Origin: an uncultured Selenomonadaceae bacterium
GTDB lineage: Bacteria; Bacillota; Negativicutes; Selenomonadales; Selenomonadaceae
Length of the DNA: 10,438 nucleotides
Direction of reading: 5' to 3'
NCBI GenBank assembly: GCA_945637225.1
Contig: CALZDE010000055.1
Location: 1 to 10,438, forward strand
This document shows, one piece after another, positions 1 through 5,417 of this stretch. Position numbers and translations under genes: made by a program. Numbering within the stretch: position 1 is the first letter of the stretch; every line of letters starts with the position of its first letter. The notes below the pieces were generated by a model. That model saw only the letters and a program-made list of their open reading frames with translations. It ran no database searches and was not told the origin of the DNA.

Positions 1-60
1 ATGATTGAGGGCGTTATAAAATCAAATACAGTTTATTTTCATAAACATTTTACTGCATAA
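1..60 (+). CDS. Possible 3' end of an upstream plus-strand gene
   Basis: Frame 1 is open from the first base to a TAA at 58-60 and would end ...VYFHKHFTA. The other two plus frames stop within the first 8 bases. A strong hairpin with a T-rich tail begins right after the stop, as expected at the end of a gene. The frame starts with ATG at base 1, so a 19-residue peptide is formally possible, but no upstream sequence is available to judge a ribosome binding site. Twenty open codons can occur by chance and I recognise no family. The call rests mainly on the stop-terminator arrangement. Confidence 0.3.
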   Translation: MIEGVIKSNTVYFHKHFTA

Positions 61-108
61 AAAATCTGTGGCAACCATCACTGGCTCCACAGATTTTATT
101 TTATTTAA
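61..108. terminator. Bidirectional intrinsic terminator after the lipid kinase gene
   Basis: An 11-bp perfect stem, AAAATCTGTGG (61-71) with CCACAGATTTT (87-97), encloses a 15-base loop. On the minus strand the stem runs into TTTTTT (64-59), giving a standard rho-independent terminator for the flippase-lipid kinase unit. On the plus strand the stem is followed by ATTTTATTTTATTT, so it can also stop transcription arriving from the left. Confidence 0.8.
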
Positions 109-120
109 GAATATACTATA

Positions 121-990
121 TTAACAATAAATTTTAATTGCTGAACGTACTACATCCAGTACCAAAGGTAATTTAGGACCTAACTCACCATCAAGGTCAC
201 TGTCCATTTCCTCATCAGTGGAAATTTCAAAGTGGTCAGACTGTACATAGAGGATATTTTCCTGATCTGCCACTTCCTTGCCTGACATAAGGTCAGTAGT
301 CAATTTTACCAGAGAGTGCATATTGCATTCCTTTACTACGAGCATATCCAGTTTGCCATCATTAAGCTCTGCCTTATTAGCTACGCCCTTAAAGCTGGCA
401 ACTGTTTTTGAATTTACTACCAAGAACAGATACGCCTTAATATCAAATTCATCCTCAGCAGTCTTAACATGAAGGTTCATCGCCTTGAACTGAGGAATTG
501 TACTTATTCCATGAATGTAATATGCTAATTTACCAATAGCATTCTTTAGGCGTGTGTCTACCTCATGAGCTATAGAGGTTGCCATGCCTGCACTGGCTAC
601 ATTTATGAAGTAATCCTCACCGACCTTGCCTAAGTCTACATCCATGGTTTCCCCATTGGCAATACGAGTGAAATAGTCCTCCGTATCAAGCTGAAGATAG
701 GTTGCAAAGTCATTTGATGTACCACTGCCGATAATACCTACTGGAAGGTTCAGATTTTCCTTCATCACGAGATTCACTACCTCGTGCAGTGTACCATCAC
801 CACCAGCCGCAATAAGGCCATCAGGGTTCATTTGCCTTATGAAATCAGCCAGCCCAGCATTTTCTGGTGTAGTTCTGTAAGGTATTATCACACAGCCACG
901 CTGCTGAAACTTATCTATTATTTCATCCAAACGATTTTTGAAAACTGCTTTGCCAGACACAGGATTGTAAATGAGAATCAGCTTTTTCAT
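121..990 (-). CDS. Diacylglycerol kinase family lipid kinase (YegS/DagK-like)
   Basis: This 289-residue protein has the usual length and layout of soluble bacterial lipid kinases of the DAGK catalytic family. NPVSGK at residues 9-14 opens the nucleotide-binding domain. GGDGT at 63-67 is the family signature for ATP phosphate binding. GSGTSNDFA at 88-96 corresponds to the usual GTxNDFAR motif. ELNDGKLDMLVV near 208-219 and DLDGEL at 265-270 match conserved stretches of the C-terminal beta-sandwich domain; the DGE there is a family motif near the active site. Members phosphorylate diacylglycerol or related lipids at the inner membrane face. The exact substrate here (diacylglycerol, as for DgkB, or another lipid) cannot be told. 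The ATG overlaps the TGA of the upstream flippase gene as ATGA, with AGGAG ten bases ahead inside that gene, so translation is probably coupled. No transmembrane segment is evident. Confidence 0.88.
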   Translation of the reverse strand: MKKLILIYNPVSGKAVFKNRLDEIIDKFQQRGCVIIPYRTTPENAGLADFIRQMNPDGLIAAGGDGTLHEVVNLVMKENLNLPVGIIGSGTSNDFATYLQLDTEDYFTRIANGETMDVDLGKVGEDYFINVASAGMATSIAHEVDTRLKNAIGKLAYYIHGISTIPQFKAMNLHVKTAEDEFDIKAYLFLVVNSKTVASFKGVANKAELNDGKLDMLVVKECNMHSLVKLTTDLMSGKEVADQENILYVQSDHFEISTDEEMDSDLDGELGPKLPLVLDVVRSAIKIYC

Positions 991-2693
991 GCCTTAAACA
1001 CTCCTATTTTTGTCAGGAAACGAATTGCATAACGGCCAACCATAGGCACACGCTCAATATCCTCCTGCAGCATACCGCCAATGCAGAGAAGCACTACGAG
1101 ATAAACGCCACAGCCGGCAAATACTGCACCAAAGGTAGAGAATGCGAGACTTCCAAAGTAATCAAAGGTAAGATCATAGAAGAAATATGTTGCTACAGCC
1201 ATAACACCAGCTGCAAAAACTGTTTTCAATAACTGCGGAATTTCTATTCTGTAACCGATATAGCGGTAAATGAAATACATGTTAATGATTGCCGCTACAC
1301 CCATATCGGCTGCTGTAGCCCAGGCCGCACCCATAATACCAAGAGATGGTTGTGCAGTCAGTACCCAATTTAGTATCACTTTTACTGCTGCCGCCAAAAT
1401 CATATTTATCATAGGAATAGATGGATGACCTAATCCCTGCAATACTGCGGTAGATACCTGATGTAATCCCAAAAGCACGATACTGAAGGAAGAAACCCAT
1501 ACCGCCGGACCAGCACCAGGAGCATTATATATTAAAGTGGAAATTGGAGTTGCCAGTACCATTACTACGATAAAGGCAGGGAAACATACAAAATTGGAAA
1601 TACGGACACCTGATGCAGTCTGCTTATAAACAAGCTTCTTATCGTCAAGTGCTCTTGCCTTAGAAATGGCTGGCACAAGGCTTACTGCCAAGGATGCCGT
1701 TAAAATAGTTGCCAAGTTTACCAGTGGAACTGCCATACCTGTGAGATAACCGAAAAGCTCTGTTGCCTCATTTACGGAATAGCCTGCTACCTCCAGCCGC
1801 TGTGGTACAATAGCCAAATCAAGATTTGAAACTACAGGAAGCATAATGCTTGCCGCTGAAACTGGCAGGGACAATGCAAAGATACGCTTGATAATTTTCC
1901 ATTTGGATTCCTGCTGTGACTCAGGCAATGGCTTCAAGTTGTCGCCATACTCTGTCTTAATATCCTTTTCCAGCTTCCAGTGGAAATACACCAGAACCAA
2001 AAGACCTGTCACCGCACCAGCAAATGCACCGAGACTGGCACCTGCTGCCGCCTTATCAAGACCCCATGGCAGGAAAAGACTTGCAAAGAGAATCATGGTC
2101 ACTACGCGGAAAATCTGCTCAACTATCTGAGATACCGCCGTAGGAGTCATGCGTTGCCAGCCCTGTAAATAACCTCTGGAACTTGCGAGCAGTGTTACGA
2201 AGAATATGGCCGGAGCCAGTGCAACAACTGACCAGTATGCTCTAGGATCACGAATAAACTGCCAGTCTATGAGCCACTGGGCACCAAAATAGGTAAGTGC
2301 CGTAAAGATAAGACCTGTCACAAACATCAGTGACATGGAAATCTTAAAAATACGCTTGGCACCGAAAATATCTTTTAAAGCAACCTTCTCCGCCGTAATG
2401 ATGGAAATTGCCACCGGAACACCAGCAGTTGATACACTCAAGGCAAAGAAGTAAATAGGAAAGGCCATCTGATAAAGACCGATACCCTCACCGCCCAGTA
2501 TTCGGGAAACGAAAATCCAGTTAAGTGAACCAATTACCTTTACTACCACACCAGCTACCGTCAGAATGAGCGTACCTTTTAGGAAGGATTCGGCCTTACT
2601 GCCTTTATTTTCCTTAGCTGGCGGATTATTATCATTATTGTTATTATTTTTATCCTTATCTATGATATCCTGTTCGCTAATGGTAAACACCAC
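987..2693 (-). CDS. SpoVB/MurJ-like MOP-superfamily lipid or polysaccharide flippase
   Basis: This 568-residue membrane protein has many hydrophobic segments, consistent with the 12 to 14 helices of the MOP exporter superfamily (polysaccharide transporter branch). The stretch at residues 67-95, with GGEGIGLYQMAFP followed by STAGVPVAI, is typical of the SpoVB/YtgP group, which moves undecaprenyl-linked cell-wall or polysaccharide precursors across the membrane. Whether this copy carries lipid II, as YtgP/Amj-type activity would imply, or another glycan is unknown. Residues 1-36 are hydrophilic, unusual for the family, and contain NNNNNDNN at 16-23 encoded by an AAT-rich triplet run. The start is unsure: the GTG at 2693 has no separate Shine-Dalgarno, because the best one, AAGGTGGTG, covers the first two GTG codons. 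The downstream lipid kinase overlaps by 4 bases, so the two form a unit. Confidence 0.88.
   Translation of the reverse strand: MVFTISEQDIIDKDKNNNNNDNNPPAKENKGSKAESFLKGTLILTVAGVVVKVIGSLNWIFVSRILGGEGIGLYQMAFPIYFFALSVSTAGVPVAISIITAEKVALKDIFGAKRIFKISMSLMFVTGLIFTALTYFGAQWLIDWQFIRDPRAYWSVVALAPAIFFVTLLASSRGYLQGWQRMTPTAVSQIVEQIFRVVTMILFASLFLPWGLDKAAAGASLGAFAGAVTGLLVLVYFHWKLEKDIKTEYGDNLKPLPESQQESKWKIIKRIFALSLPVSAASIMLPVVSNLDLAIVPQRLEVAGYSVNEATELFGYLTGMAVPLVNLATILTASLAVSLVPAISKARALDDKKLVYKQTASGVRISNFVCFPAFIVVMVLATPISTLIYNAPGAGPAVWVSSFSIVLLGLHQVSTAVLQGLGHPSIPMINMILAAAVKVILNWVLTAQPSLGIMGAAWATAADMGVAAIINMYFIYRYIGYRIEIPQLLKTVFAAGVMAVATYFFYDLTFDYFGSLAFSTFGAVFAGCGVYLVVLLCIGGMLQEDIERVPMVGRYAIRFLTKIGVFKA
2625..2648 (-). 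repeat. AAT-type triplet run coding for poly-asparagine
   Basis: Eight imperfect AAY/GAT codons encode NNNNNDNN at residues 16-23 of the flippase. The run is low-complexity. Slippage in whole triplets would change the tail length without breaking the frame. It lies in the hydrophilic N-terminal extension ahead of the first membrane helix. Confidence 0.6.
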
Positions 2694-2696
2694 CTT
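2690..2696 (-). promoter_or_regulatory. Shine-Dalgarno-like element overlapping the flippase GTG start
   Basis: The minus strand reads AAGGTGGTG TTTACC ATT. The only upstream start candidates are the two GTG codons (2693 and 2690), and both lie inside the sequence that most resembles a ribosome binding site. No other purine-rich motif is positioned well upstream. An ATT codon six bases after the motif would have ideal spacing, but ATT starts are rare. GTG at 2693 is kept by convention. Confidence 0.35.
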
Positions 2697-2711
2697 ATTT
2701 TTAGGATATAG

Positions 2712-2740
2712 TTGTCAAAATTACAAAAATGTAGTATAGT
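2712..2740 (+). promoter_or_regulatory. Sigma-A type promoter for the GalT-like gene
   Basis: TTGTCA (2712-2717) and TATAGT (2735-2740) are separated by 17 bases; each hexamer is one base from consensus. Transcription would start near 2747, leaving a leader of about 126 bases before the ATG at 2873. The leader contains the inverted repeat at 2782-2821. A second possible -10, TATACT at 2842-2847, lies closer to the gene but lacks a convincing -35. Confidence 0.6.
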
Positions 2741-2763
2741 TAAAGAATATCATTCAACGATAC

Positions 2764-2792
2764 ATTATAACACACTCATTCAAGAAAAACAA
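2764..2792 (-). promoter_or_regulatory. Extended -10 promoter for the flippase-lipid kinase unit
   Basis: On the minus strand TTGTTT (2792-2787) is followed after 17 bases by TATAAT (2769-2764), preceded by TG and one base, the extended -10 form. Transcription would start near 2757, about 64 bases ahead of the flippase start. This start point lies just right of the predicted plus-strand start near 2747, so the two promoters face each other and their transcripts overlap by about 10 bases at their 5' ends. Confidence 0.6.
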
Positions 2793-2821
2793 TTACTCTA
2801 ATACAAAAAAATGTTTTTCTT
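2782..2821. repeat. Perfect 10-bp inverted repeat in the divergent control region
   Basis: AAGAAAAACA (2782-2791) is the exact reverse complement of TGTTTTTCTT (2812-2821), with a 20-base spacer. The left arm covers most of the -35 hexamer of the minus-strand promoter, and the whole element lies in the leader of the plus-strand gene. It could be a repressor operator or an RNA hairpin. The arms are A/T-rich, so chance is a real alternative. Confidence 0.45.
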
Positions 2822-2872
2822 CTAAAGCAGGGTTTTTACAATATACTTACATGGCATACGAGGTTTTTTATT

Positions 2873-3676
2873 ATGAATAAACCACTTCCTATCAACCTCA
2901 TAGATTTTAATATAGGTGTCGGTAAAGGAAAACCGCTCACCATCAACGGAGAGAAGCGTTCCTGTCCCTTCTGCAACGTAGGCACTCTCACTGACATCAT
3001 TGATACCAAAGAGGATATGATTTTCCTAAAAAATAAATACATAGTTTTAGAGCCATCCGACCAGTTCGTTCTGATTGAAGGTGCTGACTGCAACAGTGAC
3101 ATGAATCTCTATACGCCGGAGAAAATGACCTCGCTCATTTCCTTTGGTATAAGTCACTGGCTAAAGCTTTGGGAAACAGGCAAATATAAGGCTGTATTAT
3201 TCTTCAAAAATTACGGTCCTCTTTCTGGCGGTACAATCCATCACCCTCATATGCAGATAGTCGGGCTTCCTGTCATAGACCCTGACCTGATGTTCAGCAC
3301 AGACGAGTTTGAAGGCATACCCGTAGCTACTGAAAGCGGAGTGGAAATCAATGTTGCTACCCGCCCCCGTATCGGTTTTTCTGAGATTAATATTCTCGTA
3401 AAAAAGCAATTTACCGCTTCTGATATTTCCAGCCCCCAAGCATACGAAACCCTCTCCGCCTTAGCGCATTACATACAATCCAGCGTCACCTTTCTGAAGG
3501 ATTTCTTTAAGCGGGAAAATTTCAGCTATAATATTTTCTTTTACCTTTTGGATGGCTGTATCAGAGTAAAACTGTTGCCTCGTTTTGCTACTTCACCACT
3601 GTACATAGGTTACAGCATTCATTTAAAGCCTACTAATTTAGCTGATACTGCTGAAAAATTACGAACATATATTTGA
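2873..3676 (+). CDS. GalT/HIT-superfamily nucleotidyltransferase-like protein (DUF4931-like)
   Basis: This 267-residue protein carries CPFC at residues 31-34, like the zinc-binding cysteine pair of galactose-1-phosphate uridylyltransferase. It also has HHPHMQ at 123-128, matching the HPHxQ active site in which the second histidine (H126 here) would form the nucleotidyl intermediate. FFKNYGPLSGGTIHHPHMQI around 110-129 is the core of the HIT/GalT fold. It is shorter than true GalT (about 350 residues) and no Leloir pathway genes lie nearby, so a uridylyltransferase role in galactose use is unlikely to follow directly. It resembles the uncharacterised DUF4931 family; the substrate is unknown. 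GAGG at 2860-2863, nine bases ahead, supports the ATG. It is a single-gene unit between its own promoter and a terminator. Confidence 0.75.
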   Translation: MNKPLPINLIDFNIGVGKGKPLTINGEKRSCPFCNVGTLTDIIDTKEDMIFLKNKYIVLEPSDQFVLIEGADCNSDMNLYTPEKMTSLISFGISHWLKLWETGKYKAVLFFKNYGPLSGGTIHHPHMQIVGLPVIDPDLMFSTDEFEGIPVATESGVEINVATRPRIGFSEINILVKKQFTASDISSPQAYETLSALAHYIQSSVTFLKDFFKRENFSYNIFFYLLDGCIRVKLLPRFATSPLYIGYSIHLKPTNLADTAEKLRTYI

Positions 3677-3700
3677 GCATAAAATTTAAAAATTTTCATC

Positions 3701-3734
3701 AAAAAACTACCGAACAAATGAACGGTAGTTTTCT
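3701..3734. terminator. Bidirectional terminator between convergent genes
   Basis: A 10-bp stem, AAAACTACCG (3703-3712) with CGGTAGTTTT (3723-3732), has a 10-base loop. On the plus strand the tail is TTTTCTTATTTAT. On the minus strand the stem ends in TTTTTT (3706-3701). It lies between the stop of the GalT-like gene (3676) and the stop of the converging 129-residue gene (3754), so it can serve both. Confidence 0.8.
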
Positions 3735-3753
3735 TATTTATGTCAATTTTGAA

Positions 3754-4143
3754 TTACCACTTGTTTTCAACTTCTAAATGCTGAGCAGATACATAATCAT
3801 AAACAACACCATACTGAAGCCAGCAGTCAATACACTTAATAATGAGGTCCATCACCTTGTGAGTATTCATGCCGAAATTACTTATATCGCAAATCAGCTT
3901 TACCTCACCGCTTCTTACATGCTGGAACTGTACAGTGATACTGTAACGGTTGATGGAAAGATGGTACAGATTGTCTGTTGCCTTCTCTGCTAATACCATC
4001 TTGTTTGGAACCTCTGGATTTGGCTGCATAAAACCAAATTCTATTAGACGCTCAATAAGCTGTGGCTCTACGTTCTTATGGAATGCTTCATTTACCTTGT
4101 CACGCTCTGCTTCTAATTCAGCGAATAATGGGAAACTTCTCAT
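3754..4143 (-). CDS. Conserved-looking protein of unknown function, 129 residues
   Basis: I do not recognise this family. The ATG is well supported by GGAGGA at 4156-4151, seven bases upstream. Residues 8-36 are charged and likely helical (FAELEAERDKVNEAFHKN...). Residues 58-90 alternate hydrophobic and polar residues as beta strands would (LYHLSINRYSITVQFQHV, then VKLICDISNF). Residues 93-115 look helical and hold two cysteines at 104 and 107 (KCIDCW). There is no signal peptide, membrane helix or known catalytic motif, so it is probably a small cytoplasmic protein. It is a single-gene unit with a shared terminator downstream and, upstream, a consensus promoter followed at once by a terminator hairpin, which suggests its expression is gated. 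A real gene is likely from the Shine-Dalgarno, promoter and terminator; its function is open. Confidence 0.75.
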   Translation of the reverse strand: MRSFPLFAELEAERDKVNEAFHKNVEPQLIERLIEFGFMQPNPEVPNKMVLAEKATDNLYHLSINRYSITVQFQHVRSGEVKLICDISNFGMNTHKVMDLIIKCIDCWLQYGVVYDYVSAQHLEVENKW

Positions 4144-4203
4144 GATTGACTCCTCCTATGAATGAAGACTATTTTCAAAAATATACAACATTGATTTTAA
4201 AAT

Positions 4204-4252
4204 AAAAAAAGACATGCAAGCTAAAGCCCTAATATGCTTCGTTGCACGTCTT
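4204..4252 (-). ncRNA. Predicted ~49-nt hairpin RNA: leader attenuator or small RNA
   Basis: With initiation at the A at 4252, seven bases after a perfect -10, the transcript would begin AAGACGTGCAA. It folds back on TTGCATGTCTT (4219-4209) to give an 11-bp stem with a single G-U pair. A second inner helix, GAAGC (4240-4236) with GCTTT (4227-4223), is closed by an 8-base loop. A run of seven T (4210-4204) follows the 3' arm and partly joins the stem base. The RNA is therefore almost entirely an intrinsic terminator. The 129-residue gene starts 60 bases further on, so the hairpin is either an attenuator in its leader or the 3' end of a free small RNA. It matches no riboswitch class I know, and there is no room for an aptamer ahead of it. 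Confidence 0.5.
4204..4252 (-). terminator. Intrinsic terminator upstream of the 129-residue gene
   Basis: The 11-bp stem (4252-4242 with 4219-4209) and the T7 tract at 4210-4204 meet the usual criteria on the minus strand. On the plus strand the G-U pair becomes an A-C mismatch and no T tract follows, so it works in one direction only. It stands between a consensus promoter and the gene that promoter should serve. Confidence 0.7.
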
Positions 4253-4258
4253 GGGTAT

Positions 4259-4287
4259 ATTATACAATTTTCCGTTCCCCTTGTCAA
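4259..4287 (-). promoter_or_regulatory. Perfect-consensus sigma-A promoter
   Basis: The minus strand has TTGACA (4287-4282), a 17-base spacer and TATAAT (4264-4259), with both hexamers and the spacing exactly at consensus. The predicted start is the A at 4252. It should be among the strongest promoters in the window, yet it feeds directly into a terminator hairpin before the 129-residue gene. Confidence 0.8.
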
Positions 4288-4327
4288 TACAAAATTAAAC
4301 TTTCCACAACCCACATTAAAAAAAAGA

Positions 4328-4356
4328 GTGACAATTCTGCATTTTTTTGCTATAAT
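4328..4356 (+). promoter_or_regulatory. Extended -10 promoter of the yybS-gdpP-rplI cluster
   Basis: GTGACA (4328-4333), a 17-base spacer and TATAAT (4351-4356) preceded by TGC give a strong extended -10 promoter. The start would be near 4363, leaving a 5' leader of roughly 33 to 42 bases depending on the yybS start codon. It lies back to back with the minus-strand promoter at 4259-4287, about 40 bases apart. Confidence 0.75.
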
Positions 4357-4389
4357 ACATAGATAGTGTTTTAAGAACCTTATTTATTT

Positions 4390-4407
4390 GAAAGGATGAA
4401 ATATTTG
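4390..4407 (+). promoter_or_regulatory. Ribosome binding site that questions the yybS start
   Basis: The sequence is GAAAGGATGAAATATTTG. The ATG at 4396 directly abuts GAAAGG and leaves no spacing. If AAGGATG is taken as the Shine-Dalgarno, the in-frame TTG at 4405 follows six bases later with normal spacing. The protein would then begin at TTG-Arg-Thr-Phe-Asp, three residues shorter. Confidence 0.5.
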
Positions 4408-5373
4408 AGAACTTTTGATATAAAAGCACTGACAGAAAGCAGTCTTCTTACTGCCCTCACTGTTATTGCTGCTCTCGTTTCCGTATACGTGCCAATACTC
4501 GGTATTGCTGCGGCTTTGATATGGCCCCTGCCAGTTATTGTCATTGTAGTACGTCATGGCCTGCGCTGGGGTATCATTTCCACCATCGCTTCTACCATCA
4601 TAATGAGCATACTCATCATGCCTACCATCGCACTGCGCATGGCTTTAGGCTTTATGCTTCCTGCTCTGGTGCTTGGTTACGGCTTTTATGCGCAGTGGTC
4701 AGCTGCCAAAAATCTTCTGCTGAGTCTTTGCGTTTCCGTTATTTCCATGCTGAGTGCATTAGCACTGACGTTCTTTATTATGGATATAAATCCTCTGGCT
4801 GCTCAGATGGATACTCTAAAGGAATCCTTTGATATGTCCATCAGCCTTTATGAGACCATGGGAATAAGTGCCGAAGAACTTGCAGAGCGAAAAGCTATAC
4901 TTGATCAGTCCTTTAAGCTTTTAGAGCTTATCATGCCTCTTGTGCTGGTGCTTTCCAGCCTCATTGTTACCATTCTTAATTTTGCGTTAGGCGGTATGGT
5001 GCTTCGCCGTCTCGGTCACAAGGTGAATGTACTGCCTCCATTTAATGAGTGGCGTTTTCCACAGGTCTTTGCCTATATTATGGGCTTTGCACTGGTCGGA
5101 CTTTACTGGGGCTTTACAAGAGACATTCAGATGCTTACTCAGGTTTCCCTGAATTTTTTCTTCCTGTGTTTTATTGCCGGTTTCATTCAGGGTGCCGCAC
5201 TCTTACGAGCAATTACTGACAAATACCATATACCACGTGTGTTCTATTACATGGTGGTAGCATTCATTTTCCTGTCAGGACTTCCTGGGCAGGTCATGAG
5301 CTTTACTGGTATTTTCGACATGGTTTTTGATTATCGTAAACGCTTCAACATCACAGCTGGCAAACAGCTTTAA
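4396..5373 (+). CDS. yybS: YybS-like DUF2232 multispanning membrane protein
   Basis: This 325-residue protein (322 if it starts at TTG 4405) is very hydrophobic, with about eight likely membrane segments near residues 15-40, 42-53, 57-77, 83-100, 105-128, 174-198, 222-240, 247-270 and 282-305. A charged loop at 137-172 falls between the two halves. PPFNEWRFP at 214-222 and the end FDMVFDYRKRF at 307-317 agree with the YybS/DUF2232 family. Family function is not established; the fold has been compared with small-molecule transporter membrane units. The assignment is supported by position, since yybS commonly precedes gdpP and rplI in Firmicutes. It is the first gene after the extended -10 promoter. 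gdpP follows after 44 bases with no terminator, so the two are probably cotranscribed. Confidence 0.8.
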   Translation: MKYLRTFDIKALTESSLLTALTVIAALVSVYVPILGIAAALIWPLPVIVIVVRHGLRWGIISTIASTIIMSILIMPTIALRMALGFMLPALVLGYGFYAQWSAAKNLLLSLCVSVISMLSALALTFFIMDINPLAAQMDTLKESFDMSISLYETMGISAEELAERKAILDQSFKLLELIMPLVLVLSSLIVTILNFALGGMVLRRLGHKVNVLPPFNEWRFPQVFAYIMGFALVGLYWGFTRDIQMLTQVSLNFFFLCFIAGFIQGAALLRAITDKYHIPRVFYYMVVAFIFLSGLPGQVMSFTGIFDMVFDYRKRFNITAGKQL

Positions 5374-5417
5374 TCTCTTTTCTTAATTTTAAATTTACAA
5401 TAGTGAGGTGATCAAAC

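Noticed and set aside
2851..2880. Nine-codon frame (MAYEVFYYE) just before and overlapping the GalT-like start
   Set aside because: It could be a leader peptide, but no Shine-Dalgarno precedes it and its length is expected by chance.
2836..3102. 88-codon minus-strand open frame over the start of the GalT-like gene
   Set aside because: It overlaps a gene with clear motifs on the other strand, has no family resemblance and looks like a shadow frame.
4204..4252. Known small riboswitch (for example preQ1 type) as explanation of the hairpin
   Set aside because: The predicted RNA is a single terminator hairpin from its first base, with no pseudoknot tail or known aptamer consensus that I can see.
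4521..4832. 103-codon frame overlapping yybS in another plus frame
   Set aside because: The composition (His- and Cys-rich) is typical of an out-of-frame translation of a membrane protein gene; it has no start signal.
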